The translations under genes were made by a program, and so were the position numbers. From Calamus simplicifolius (lineage: Eukaryota > Streptophyta > Magnoliopsida > Arecales > Arecaceae), in contig UESW01004239.1 in NCBI GenBank assembly GCA_900491605.1, positions 614,745-678,744 on the forward strand: DNA of 64,000 nt, given 5' to 3'. A model generated the notes under the pieces. That model worked only from the letters and a program-made list of their open reading frames with translations. It was not told the origin of the DNA and made no database searches. Positions 34,325 through 46,110 of this stretch are shown one piece after another. How positions within the stretch are numbered: the first letter of the stretch is position 1; each line of letters begins with the position of its first letter.

Positions 34325-35907
34325 ATAAAGCGGAAGGAAGAAAGAACCGACCGAATAATGGTGATCCGAGCCATCATAGATAGATCAGTGACATGCCAAC
34401 TCTCGATACGCTGATGGACCCGCCTCTCTAGGTCCACAAAATCGGAGCAACGAGGACGTCTGCCAGTCATGGGGATCCCCAGATATATAAATCGGTCAGT
34501 CTGAGTAGTGATACCCAACCGATTAATGATAGCTTCACTGGTGGGTCTGGGAGTCTTCGGGCTAAAGCAGATAGAAGACTTCTGAAGGTTGACCTTCTGG
34601 CCCGAAGCCTGACAATAGCGCTGAATAATGGAATCAAAGGAAGCCGCATTTTCAATAGAGGCCTGACCCAGAAGGATACAATCATCAGCAAACAAAAGAT
34701 GAGAGATGGAAAGACCCGCATCCCCCATGATAAAAGGGACAATCCTCTGATTGTACTGAGCCTGATGGAGAGCTCGAGAGAGATCATCCGCAGCCAAGAT
34801 GAACAGAAGGGGAGATAAGGGCATCCCGAAGAATGGAAAAACTCAGTCGGGCTCCCATTGATGATCAAGGAGAAGAAGGCCTCTGGATGCAGGCCATAAC
34901 CCATTCAGTAAAGCTCTCATCAAAACCAAACTCCTGAAGAGAACGATACAAGAAGTTCCAGCTCAGTCTATCATAAGCTCTCTCCATATCAAGCTTAATG
35001 GCCATAAGACACCGTCTCGCAGGGGCTCTATGTGGATCATGCATAAACTCCTGAGTGATAAGGACATTATCCGAGATAGACCGCCCTCTGATAAACGCCC
35101 CTTGTTCCTCAGAAATAATACAGGGGATCACGGCACGGAGGCGAGAAGCTAGGAGACGGGCACAAACCTTGTACATAGTAGTACATAGACTAATCGGTCT
35201 AAAGTGTTGTGGTAGAGAAGCATCCGAGCGTTTAGGCACAAGAGTAATAAGTGTCCGATTCCAATCCTCAGGAATATGCTTAGATTGGAAAACATTTTGG
35301 ATAGCCTGAACCATTTCCTGCCCAACGATATCCCAATAATGACGGAAAAAGAAGGGCGGGAACCCATCCGGCCCAGGAGCCTTATCCGGACCAAGCTCCC
35401 AAAGAGCCCGACGAACCTCCTCCGCACAAATAGGCCTGACAAGCAAGGCGTTATCCAAAGAGGATACCTTCCTGGTATCAGAAACCTGAGTAACCGGAAC
35501 CCCATCACCAAAAGCTTCAGACCATCTGGATTGGAAGAAATGAAGAAGCTGAGAACGAATATGATGAATATCCTCCTGATAATTCCCCTCAGCATCCACT
35601 AACCGCCGGATTCTGTTGGCTGCCCGCCGCTTCAGTGTAGCCTGGTGAAAGAATCTGGTATTACGATCCCCTTCATGGATCCACTGAACCCTGGATCTCT
35701 GCCTCAATATAACTCTTACTGTCGAAGAAGGGAGTGATGACGAGCAAGATTCTCTCGCAACAAGGAGAGATCAGAGTCCAATAGAAAACCGTCCTGGTCC
35801 TCCTTTGACTGAATGGCACAAATAATAGTTTCAGCCTTCTCCACTTGCCTAACCAGATCCCCAACCTCCAGTCTATTCCATCTGGAAAGTCTGCGACTGG
35901 CCAACAT
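34288..35907 (-). pseudogene. LINE-1 ORF2: reverse transcriptase domain (broken)
   Basis: A short segment (35716-35907) ends in a TAA shared with U3. RT proper reads from 35707: GPDKAPGPDGFPPFFF, HFRPISLCTTMYKVCARLLASRL, EEQGAFIRGRSISDN and LDMERAYDRLSW. Near 34830 a short deletion relative to U3 removes the GLRQGCP motif, and the frame changes. The second RT half (34288-34824) has LLFADDCILLGQAS, the catalytic Asp-Asp pair, and NLQKSSICFSP. Further 1-base changes make it inactive. Confidence 0.88.
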
Positions 35908-35997
35908 AAGACGGCGGGATATCCGATAGGTTGCATTACCCCTGATAGGAAGGTGCCAGATCTGAGAAATAATAATCCGAGCAGTAGAGTGGACTGT

Positions 35998-36744
35998 TCA
36001 GAACCGTTCAAATCTAAACTGTTTCCTCAGATGAAGATCAGCCTCCAAGGAAATCAGAATAGGACAGTGATTCGAGGCAATCCTAGGAAGGTGAGTAACA
36101 ATGACAGCCAGGAATTTTTGGAGCCACTGAGCTGTAGCCAAAGCTCTATCAATTCTCTCCCAGACACAAGCTGTCCCCTGTCGGTTATTGCACCAAGTAA
36201 ATTGGGGCCCCGAATACCCCAAATCCATCAGCCCAGTAGATCCAATGAATGATCTAAATTCAATAATACCAGCAGAGTTGGTGACTAGCCTACCCCCTCT
36301 CTTCTCACTGGCATCGGTAATGCAGTTGAAATCACCAGCAATAATGGAAGGAATCCCTTGTACTAGGAAGGAAGTCAAATCGGACCAAAGAGCCCGTCGC
36401 TCACGGTAGTCCGTGCTGGCGTAGACTGCCGATATGATCCAGGGGTCAGAAGTCCCTTCAGAGACAGCAAGACCTATCTGCTGATTACTTTGATGGAAAG
36501 CATCAATCGTGACGGCAGAGTCACGCCAAATAGCTAAAATACCTCCAGACTGCCCCACAGCCTCCACCGCATATGAAGACCAGGACCGGGCAATCTGCCT
36601 CTGAAACCGCACCAAACTATCTCCTGATAGCCTGGTTTCTAAAAGGACACATATATCAAAATTATGTATCTGAATCAATCTACCAAAGGAGGAACGGAAA
36701 GAGGGCTTATTAGCGCCTCTAACATTCCAAATTAAGATCTTCAT
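35998..36744 (-). pseudogene. LINE-1 ORF2: endonuclease domain
   Basis: The APE-type endonuclease nicks target DNA to prime reverse transcription. ATG at 36744 starts MKILIWNVRGANKPSFR. The domain has VLLETRLSG (metal-binding Glu), IIAGDFNCITDASEKRGG and, near the end, ASNHCPILISL. Family members usually have Ser-Asp-His there, so the Asp is Asn in this copy and in U3. A TGA ends the frame at 35998 where U3 has TGG. ORF1 stops only 3 bases upstream. Confidence 0.88.
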
Positions 36745-37433
36745 AGATTAACTGGAAATAGCTAGGACCACCTCCTGGTCCTCTACCATCACACTATCAG
36801 CATTTGAAGAGAGCAGTCCTGCAGACATCTGAATCTGCATCAATGGGACATGAACCCAGGCCCATAAGATCTACAGCAGTACCCTGACCCTCCTGGTCTG
36901 CAGGCCTATCAGGGTTAATCTGCTGCACCTCCTGATTCGATTCCAAACATCAAAGAGACTGGGGCAAGTTTTGTAGGCAAGGAATGATATCTACTCTGTA
37001 TTTGGCCATATTACCCTTGCCTTTTCCTTTTCTCTTATCCGTTTTAGAGATAGATCTGGGGGGCATACACTCAACAGGTCGCGCCCGCTTGAGAGGCCCC
37101 GAACCCATTACCCTATTTTCCACCTGGCCATCAACAGAAGGAGCCAAAGCCAAGGATGCAAAAGGGTTAGCTGAGACTAGGGATTGGGCAGAAACAGATT
37201 CAGAGAATCCACTGTGATCCACCTTAAGCTTTTACTTAACTGAATCTTTAGAAACGGCATGCTGCTGGAAAACCGGCACGGCCACCAGTAGCTGTGAATC
37301 CTTCTTCCCTCCCTTAGCCAGCATCTGCTTCCTATTAACTATGACATTTGAAACATCAGCCACCAGGGGAATAGGCACTGCCTCAGAGGCTGAAACAGGG
37401 CTTACCTTCTTCCCTCCCGGCTCACAGCTTACT
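36745..37433 (-). pseudogene. LINE-1 ORF1 C-terminal part (cut)
   Basis: This part matches U3 48811-49497: a segment rich in Ser, Lys and Gly (MDHSGFSESVSAQSLVSANP..., KRKGKGKGNMAKYRVD). Small indels relative to U3 near 36870-36960 shift the frame. It ends at N37434, so the RNA-binding N-terminal domains are missing. Confidence 0.75.
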
Positions 37434-37434
37434 N
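37434..37434. other. Single ambiguous base N at a structural junction
   Basis: This is the only non-ACGT base. To its left the sequence matches the LINE of U3 up to 49497. To its right it matches U1 from 20069. A gap or join of unknown true size may hide here. Confidence 0.95.
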
Positions 37435-39938
37435 TTGAATATTCTTCTCCTTTTAAAAAAAGGGGAGAAAAGAGAGTGGAAACTAAGCCAAGTACCTAAC
37501 TTGGAAGGAAGTCGTAAGAAAGAACTTGAAAAGCGTACACACCATAGGTAGCCCTTAATTGAAATGACTTGTAAATGAGGATCTATATATAATATCTAGT
37601 TGGTAGTTCTTGATGATTGTGGTCATAGATTCAATATAAACTGTTATGATTCGGAATAGAAAACGTGCTTTGTAAAAGGCTATATATACATATTATCCAT
37701 CACAAACATGGGACATGATCCCTTGCAAAATGGATTAAAAGAATGTGACAACTACCAAATAGCAGCACAAAAAACGCAATGATACCCAGATGCCTATTTC
37801 TTAGTAGTGGATATATCATTAGTCCCCATGTTCTTTCGATTTGGAAGCTGTTTTGTAGAAATATTCAGGATTTCTGTTTGCTAAGTCCTGAAAAATAGAC
37901 CAAACACTGCTAAACAAGAATTTTTTTTTAATAAAAAATTCTTGTATCTCTGATACTTGCCACATGTATGCCATAGCCGGTTAATTCCATCACTTTCTCT
38001 AAGTAGTTTACATACTTTTTCTTCTCTGCACTGCCGATAAATGAAAAATATTGGATGGTAGATGATTTAAGCCCAACAGGACTTATCGATCATTTGAATC
38101 CTTTTGTTCCTTTTTAGCTTCCAGCCTTTCATGTTAAGTACACTCTTTTCTCACTGCAAGGCAGGCTGACTTAGCTGGCATTCATTTTAGGGATTTCTAG
38201 CATGGAGTATTGTGCCAATATCCTCCCAAGTATTTTCTAGCATTCTTTCATATATTCATTATCGTGGTTTCTCAATCGATCAGGAAAGCATGCAATCGTG
38301 TAATTTTTTCTCAAAAATGCTGGAAAGTAAACATAGTCCTGAAGAATGTTTTTGTTCTTCTTCATTCTTGGTGTCATACTGTCATATCATCTCTAACAAA
38401 TCATAACGATCCTTTCGTCCCTTCTAAATTGTTTGATCTCTCTTCTTCCTAATTGCAATGATACCATCTCCTCTGCTGTGTCTCTACTTTGGCTGCTGAG
38501 GTCACTCTTTTTAAACTTTGGTTTTCTTCATGGTAGTGAAGTTTGTGGAGCTCTGTTCTTTTTTTAAAAAAGGAGGAGGATACAATTTTAGTTTTAATTA
38601 GGACAGCTAGAAGCTTATGCAAGGGTTAATGCTCTTCGATTCATGAAGACAAATGCCTCTCTTGCTTTTCCATCTTAAAAAAAAAAAAAAAAAAGGCATT
38701 AAGGCAACTGCTGACACCTTGTTAAGTTAATCTAACAACACAACTTGAGTTATAATTCATTGTATGTCCAATTGATTACACTAGGCTACAAACAAACCTC
38801 ATCATTCATAAACAACTTGTGCTTGGTGGCTTTTTTGAGCCTGGTTCAGCTAGGAAATGAGTAAAAGCCAAACATTTTTTTTAAAAAAAAGAATTCACTA
38901 AAAAACTAATTCAACTTAAGCACCTACGTAGGCAAAAATATAGGAGCAATAAAACACTTGTTCAAGCTTGGTTTATATAACAAATAATCCAACCTTATGC
39001 AAGATTAAGTTTTACTCAGGCTCAAATTATTTATCCTTTTTATAGAACAAGCAAGGCCTGCTTCTTTATAATTCTAATTATATTTTCAAGCTATGCTTAT
39101 ATGGTTGATAGAAAATTTGATGTAAAATTTAAAAGTAACGCGCGAGCGCATCGCGTCTCCATTTGCTTGACCCGAAACCCGTCATTTTTCGGAGGCGGTT
39201 AATAGTTGTGATCCCGAAACGCAAAGCAAAAGCGCCTCCTCCTCAGCCTCTGATAATTCCTTCCCATTCCAGGGGCATACGATCTCGGTGGTCGCTATCT
39301 CTTTCGCGTTCATCCAACTCCGGCCTCGATCAATACCGCTCGATCGGTGGAGGGGAGGCTTTTGGCCCTCTGTCGTGCGCTTTCGAGTTCTCTGAAAGGT
39401 ATCAATCGCTGCCCTCGCCTCGCTTCTTGGATCCAATTTCGTCTTCTAGTCGTCGATCGATTTTTTCCTTCTTCTTTCGTTCACGTTTTCGCCGGTTGTC
39501 GATCGATTCTTTATGGATTCCTCTGCGTATTAAGGTTTTCGTGATGGAAATCCGGTGGTCATCTTCTCTCAACTGGGATATGATTTCCAATAGCTGATTT
39601 CTTCTTGGTTTTCGTTTCATTTTAATTGATGAATTGGTTCGTACTAATTGGTTACTATTGCTATCATATTTTTTGGATTCCCTCTGGATCTATGGATTTC
39701 AAGAAAGAAGGTTACCTATTCTTGTTGTTAGTTTCCAATAATTTGATGTGATTTCTGTTGTGTGTTACCTGTTCTAGATCAAGAGAACAATCGGATCTCT
39801 TCTTGGTTTATCAATTCGCAAAGTTAGTTGTGGATTTCTTGTTTAATTGTTCTCATGCTCCAATTTGTGCTGTGAGATCCTAATTGCGTTTTTCCATTTC
39901 TTTTTGAGATTTTTATCTGAACTGTTGATCTTTTTGCT
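37435..39938 (+). other. U1-like tail of U2, including J2
   Basis: 37435-37800 matches U1 20069-20434 almost perfectly (RABH intron DNA). 37801-39938 is J2, the partner of J1, with the same CpG-rich leader near 39140-39400. Only a few substitutions separate the two, for example at 39255-39265 and 39465-39545. The meaning of J is unknown. Confidence 0.6.
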
Positions 39939-40543
39939 GGTAAGGAAATGTGGATATGCTATGTGATTAAAAATCATATACCATAACATCAAAAAATAAT
40001 ATTAGCAGACGATGCATGCATGCACGCACATGTGCTCATACACACATACATGAAGTGTGTGTGGTCTGGGAGAGTTGGAGAAAGTTAACTCTAGGTTGAT
40101 CCATTTTCGTCGAAACCTCGACCTAAGTTTCGGGCATGGATCAATATCACATCCCAGCTTCTCATTAGCGTGCTGTTCAGTTAGTGCAAAGAGATTTGTT
40201 GAATAATAAGGCCAAGCAACACGTGAATGATGCCAGGTAACCGAACCAACACTCTTTCCTCCAAACAAAAAATATAGAAAACTATATCTACATGTTTTGA
40301 TCTCTTTCGAGTTTTTAAGTTAATCAACAATGAATCTCATGACATAAATAACGATATCATATATCCTTCTTTTGAGAGAATTCATATAAATCTTCTTTGG
40401 AATACATATATTGCTGACTAATATAAATAAAGGATGGAAAGATAACCAACTCATATCCTAAAAGAAGAATAAAGTTAAAAGAGGTGTGATTGTGGTCACG
40501 AGACATAGGCCTCTTTTAGTCTAAGTTGTGACCTCTTTTTCTA

Positions 40544-41650
40544 TCAAGGGATAGAAACACCTGACCTATCCTTGGCATCATTTCTACTGGCCTTTTTGAC
40601 CTTATTGTCATCAAGATAATGCTGATAGATATAAGAAATAAACCCCCAGATGGCAATCAACATGGCCATGACCTTCACTCCTTCCATCTTGTCATGAAAA
40701 AAGATCACAGAAAAGATTGGCACCATAGGTAGAGCTAAGGTGCTGATCACATTAGAGAACAGAGAGGACACCACAAAGATCAGACCCACTGTCCCCATAG
40801 AGGCCATCTGCCAAGCCACTGCAATCCAAATCAGTGTCATCACGTATGACATTCTCCCCTTCCCATACCCATCCATCTCTTCTTGTAGCCTCCTCCACTC
40901 TTCGCTAGCAAACAGCCCTACCACATAGACTATGGATGCCACAAATGAGACATAAAACTGCATCTCTAGTACAATTGAGAATGTCTCAGTTTTTAGAACC
41001 TTTTGGAAGGTGAGCTGCATCAGAGAGAGGATTAGTGAAAAGGTGGCTGATGCTCCAAGCGTCAACACAAATCCAAGTGGATACTTTTCTTTAGGGATAT
41101 CTGTGGAGTCCTCTGAATTGGATTGGATCCCCAAGAGAGCAGCAGAGAATATTAAGAGTATGACAGAATTGAAGATGAGGGGATTGAACTTTTGTGCATT
41201 AAGGAAGTAAGCAAAGACTGCATTGAAAGCCAATTGAGTGGCACATATGAGGGAGTAGGTCGAGACAGGAAGATATAAGAGGCCATAGGAGTACATTAAA
41301 TTGTCCCCTGCTATGATGAGGCCTAATTAAAGAGATATATATGAATGCAAGTTTAGTGATGGGGGGACGGGCAAAGGAGGTGGTGGAAGGGGATGAAGGG
41401 AAGAGAAGAAGTGGAAGCAAAAGGACTGGAAAGCCTGCAGATTGGATAAGTGTGGCCATCCATTTGCTGTTGCCACCTTCATTGTAGTAGAACCTCCCGA
41501 GTAGGGTGGCCACAGTTTGACCAACAAGGATGAAGAAGATATTGAGGGCCACCATGAGCCACCATCTCCAATGTTTAAACATGGAGGATGGTTTAAGTGG
41601 TTGATTGCTGGTGATTGCATCTTTATGAAGGTTTATCTGTTCTTGAGCTC
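40544..41650 (-). pseudogene. PUP-C exon 2: purine permease with 4-bp insertion
   Basis: Nearly the same protein as PUP-B: GAQEQINLHKDAITSNQ at the 5' end, SSMFKHWRWWLMVALNIFF (TM1), and the native end KASRNDAKDRSGVSIP at 40544. At about 41327-41331 the plus strand reads gcctaattaaagag where B has gcctaaagag. These four extra bases shift the frame in the conserved TM3 motif after KLAFIYISL. The product would be a short N-terminal fragment. The downstream frame is otherwise open (from MYSYGLLYLPV), so this single change is what disables it. Confidence 0.88.
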
Positions 41651-43216
41651 CTTGAATTGCAAATAATATATGCAAAAGAGTGCCATCAATCAGCATTGTA
41701 ACACTAAGTCTAGCCTACATGAGAATGAATAGTGTAAAACATGAATGGTATATATTGCAACTGATCATATTGCAAACTAGAAATGCTTATTTGAAAACTG
41801 AATCATTGCACCATTTAGAGTTGCTTCCATATCACTTTATTCTGAAGATCGGAAATGCCGATAAAATGATGGCAAATGCTTCAATAAAAGCTATTAATTA
41901 TGCTAGGGGAAGATGCAGAAAAAATGACATTGAAATTGGTAATTGAAACAATTTACAGAGTGGCTAAAACCTCTCCACACATAATTTTTAAGTTAAATTT
42001 GAACTAAGATATAGAACATGGCTGTCCCAAGTGTGAGGATTATTGGGAAGAAAAACTTGTAATTGTTGAGTTCGAAATCCTTGATAATCTAATGAAATAA
42101 GATTCTAAATTTCATGATTCAAATTACTAATCGAAATGCATAATAATTTATGGTTCATATGGTGCTAGAAAGAGCACTCCTTCAAAAGAAAGCATTAACA
42201 TATTAATATGAAATTTATGGGACCTCCATGGCTCCATCAGAGCGTTATTAAAATTATCTTTAATAGTTCTTCACCAGAGGTCAGAAGATTCTAAAGACTT
42301 TGAGAACGGCTATTTTTCATGACTATCGATAAAATTTATTCATTAGACTGTTATCTTGTAAAGTTCTGAAAATTGACACATCTAACTTAAGTTGATGCAG
42401 TTTTCTATCTACAAATTTGTGTAATCTAAATTTTATGCTGTAGAGGCAATCGAATGCTAAATCAAGTAGCAACCAAGCTATTAGATGTCTGTTTTAAACT
42501 ACCAACTACATATGCAATATATACATACACCTTGATCTCCTATATCCCAAGATAATGGAAGCAATAATCATCCATGTCAAATAAGCTGTCTATTTTCAGT
42601 CAATTGGACACATGAAACAAAAATCTGTGACTGAGCTGCATATAAGAGACAAAGAGAGATTTGCCGCTCTTACAAAATAAGATTAGTAACAAAAATAAGT
42701 AAAATAAAATTAATTCTGAAAAGTTGAAGCTTTAAAAGTTATTGTGTTTGATTTGATTTTTTATCATCATATATGACTGTAGTCTCATTTATGCGTGTTT
42801 GACCACATATGTTTGGCATAATCACCACGTGAGTTGTCCATGTCCAACTTCGTTTTGCAGTGATTCATCAAACCCACATGCGAACGCAAACTCTCTCCTC
42901 TTGCTGACGTCCAGAACCAAAACCCAAACTCTCTCGCCTTGAACAATTTGGACTCCCAACTCTAGGAACTCAAAGATCCTATGCCAACTCCATGAATTCT
43001 CACACCTATGAGCAACCAAATGGATCTAATTGGATGCAGAGACAATCAGACATACTAAAAGCACAAACAATGGCTCTTTAGATGATCCAACGCACTCTCG
43101 GGCCAAGAACCATAAGAGATCAGGAAGCACCTCTGTGTGTGGTTTAAATAGCTAGGATATATATATATATATAAAGAGAGCTGAGAGAGAGAGAGAGAGA
43201 GAGAGAGAGTACTAAC
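41651..43216 (-). other. PUP-C intron
   Basis: A/T-rich, over 95% similar by eye to the U2 intron. The end near exon 1 carries ta-dinucleotide and GA repeats. No coding potential. Confidence 0.7.
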
Positions 43217-43253
43217 CTCTGATTTGGAGTTGGATTTCTCCGGCATCTCCCAT
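43217..43253 (-). pseudogene. PUP-C exon 1
   Basis: ATG at 43253 encodes MGDAGEIQLQIR, then donor GTTAGT. It is identical in design to PUP-A exon 1. The intron is 1566 bp (41651-43216) and includes a GA run at 43183-43210. Confidence 0.75.
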
Positions 43254-44658
43254 GTGTGGCAGTGTGGCAGGCTCCCCTACCATTTCGTTCAATGGAGGTC
43301 CAGTGCGCCAGAAAGAAAGAGACGGTGGGAAGGAGTAGAAGAGAAGAGAATTAAGGTGGCCGCAATCGCTGCTGCGTTTTTTTAGTGAGATATTTTTCGT
43401 CACGGTTTTGGCCTTTTCGAACGGCGACAAAGGATCAGGCTTAAACGTATTCATCCACCCTGAGTATTCTGCCGCATGGACGCCGACGGTGGTGATTGTG
43501 CTAAAAAGTAAATGCTCGGATGGTCATGGAACTGCACATCGTGTCTTGGACGTTGAACTTCAAACCATCGAGCTGGACCCACCGGCACGCCAAGCGAGAC
43601 TATGATAACACGAGGAGGACAAAGAGTCGAGGCGCCGCTGGTCCGTCGCCTGTGGCCTCGCACATTGGCATCATTTATTTTTGCGAGCGGAGATGGCCTT
43701 AAATTGTGCGAGCGGGAGCTAAGCAAGGGCCAAAGCACCGCGGGATTCGAATGTTCTATGCACAGCTTACGGTCAGACTCCACCATAATGAATAAAAAAA
43801 GTTGAATAGAAACGTGAGCAAGATTGAGAAATAATTGAATGATGCTTGGGGATAGGAAGTCTGCATCGAACTGACTAGAAAAGAAATCTGGGACCACTCA
43901 GTTTGGAATCAATTGTATTATAGATATTCAATTGAATTCTATTAATTAAATTGAACTGGTGTGTTTGAAATAAATCTTAGAATACCAGAATTGAATTTTA
44001 CTTCTTGTACCAAATCAAAATAAGTTAAATTTATATAAACTTTAAGTATTATTTCTTTAAATAATTCTTTTTTTTTAAAGCTTTTATCAAACTGATGCTT
44101 TATGATTATTAAAAAATATTAAGATGATCAGAAGTCAATAATCAGTTAATAGTATACATATTTTTAGTGGTCTAAAATAAGAATTCAAACTTACCTCATG
44201 CAATAAGATATAGTTAAGTTCAAAATTTTAAATTGAACTTCAAAATAGATAGCTCAGTCCACCATAAATAAAGCACAGAAGAGGAGAGTAGGTGGAATAT
44301 GAAATGGCAAAAGGAAAGATAGTAGATGGGCGTATATGGTAAAAAGGGTTTTTTAATTATTTTTTATTTTATATTTTATAAATAAGTCCCATAAGATGAA
44401 TTCTAGCTTTTCACGTCACATCAATTTATTGTAAATTACAAAATTTTGATTTTTCCGCTCTAATTTCAGTGAATTGGCTGAAGTTGAAAGCATTCTAAAC
44501 AACAAAATCGCATAAAAATATCCTTATACTTTTAAGTGATTCCAAATGGGTCAGGACATAAAAAACATAATCAGCCGACTAAAAATGAAATCTTTCAACA
44601 TTTTTTCGAGGAAAGAAAATAAGGTGTTATACTTCTGACATTGGGTGCGGCAATATAA
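43254..44658. other. PUP-C upstream and intergenic DNA in U3
   Basis: Matches 31197-32601 of U2 closely. It lacks the 927-bp block of U1 (junction near 44038). No gene was seen. Confidence 0.5.
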
Positions 44659-44695
44659 ATTTTTTTTTTTGATACAGACGGGCGATCACACTAGT

Positions 44696-46110
44696 CTAGT
44701 GTGGGTCAGCCAGATACATCGAATGCAAAATTTGTAACAACACAGGGGGACATGAGTCACCCATCGTCCATATCCTATATCCTACATGCTGAGCCATGGC
44801 CGTCGCTGCCCAGTCAGCTACCGTGTTGGCTTCACGGAATACATACGAATCTGGGCAGTATCCACCTCCTGAAGCATGGTCCAAATATCTCTAAGAATCG
44901 GATTGGTGGATACATCAGGAGCACTCTCTTTCCGCATCCACTGTATGACAATCATAAATCTCCCTCAATTACAAGCCTCTGAGCTCGAAGAGTCTGAAAA
45001 GCATAAGAAATACCAGCCTATGCAGCGTAAAGCTCGGACATGGGGATAGAGGAGTCCAGGGAACCAAATCCGCCAGCCGCCAGCATATCGCCATGTGGAC
45101 CGCGAATGATGAAGGCCGAACCAACTAGTCTGCCGCGGACACTCCCATCAAAGTTGATTTTGACAAACCCTGGAGGGGGGGCTCCTAGGAAATGAATACC
45201 GTACGACGGTTCGCTGCCGAAGCAGCAGGGAACCCCAGAGGCCAGAGGTGTCATAACCAACAGAATGAAGAGCACGGGCACAATCCGTGGACAAAGATCT
45301 AATTTTCCTCATAAGCTGATGTGAAGAAATACAGTCCTCCGAGAAAATCTGATTCCTCGATAGCCAAATCTGGTAAGCCGTGACCGCCCAGAGACCACGT
45401 ATATGCTGAGGAGCCATCCGGAGATCCTGGAGAAAGATAGGACGAGGAGAACCGTAGACATCCACTCTATACTCATAGCCTATCAAATACCAAATCCATC
45501 TAGCTCTAGGGCATTTGAATATAGCATGATCTGTAGTCTCATCCTCCATACCACACAAGGGACAGGTCGGCTGGATAGACAGGCCCCTACGGGAGAGCAG
45601 AGCACTCGTCGGTAGGCAGTCCCAAAGAAGCTTCCAGATAAAAAGCTGAACCTTAGGAAGAGTGGGAAGCATCCATATCCACGCAGCATCCTTCGTTTCT
45701 TGAGACTGAGGCCTAAAGATCTTCACAAGATCCCTGAGAGGGGCCCTAGAGAGGGAGGATCTCTGCCATAGCCTCACATCAGCGGAGGGACAAGAGATAA
45801 GAGGAATCGATAGAATCCGTTGAGAGAGTTCCTCACCAAATAGACTAGTCACCATGGGGGTATTCCAGGAGGGGGGGTCTAATGAGATCAAATCCTTAAC
45901 CCTCGTATCAGTGGGAATATCAGTGCTAATAAATGAGGGCCACCGAGACAGAGGAAGCTCAGAAATCCACGAATCTTGAATGGCATCAATAGAGTGACCA
46001 TCACCAACCATCCAAGAGATATTCTTCCTAATAGAGTCGCCAACCTGGCACACCTCCTTCCAAAAGGAGGAACTTCCCTGGGCGGCGAAATGAACTCTCC
46101 TGGCTTCCAA
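44696..46110 (-). pseudogene. LINE-2 ORF2: zf-RVT and RNase H
   Basis: WIWMLPTLPKVQLFIWKLLW and CPLCGMEDETTDHAIFKCP mark the zinc-binding region (45148-46110). RNase H follows: FVKINFDGSVRGRLVGSAF, SELYAA then TAG (shared with U2, probably from TGG), and FREANTVADWAATAMAQ (44696-44884). Small indels separate the frames. Confidence 0.85.

Larger units (their letters stand above)
32602..37433 (-). mobile_element. LINE-1: L1-type non-LTR retrotransposon in U2 (5' end cut at N)
   Basis: The 3' poly(A) appears as eleven T at 32603-32613. From there on the minus strand the order is RNase H, zinc-binding domain, RT, endonuclease and the C-terminal part of ORF1, cut at N37434. It sits at the same site as the LINE of U3 and shares its stop codons, so the two are copies of one insertion. 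It lacks about 1.3 kb of the 5' part present in U3. Confidence 0.92.
22571..39938. repeat. Tandem unit U2 (PUP-B, copia C1, LINE-1, J2)
   Basis: The second direct copy. Its left part (to the LINE) resembles U3 and shares the LINE insertion. Its right part after N37434 is nearly identical to U1 (20069-22570) and differs clearly from U3. Compared with U1 it lacks the segment matching 18567-20068, which includes the RABH exons. Confidence 0.88.
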
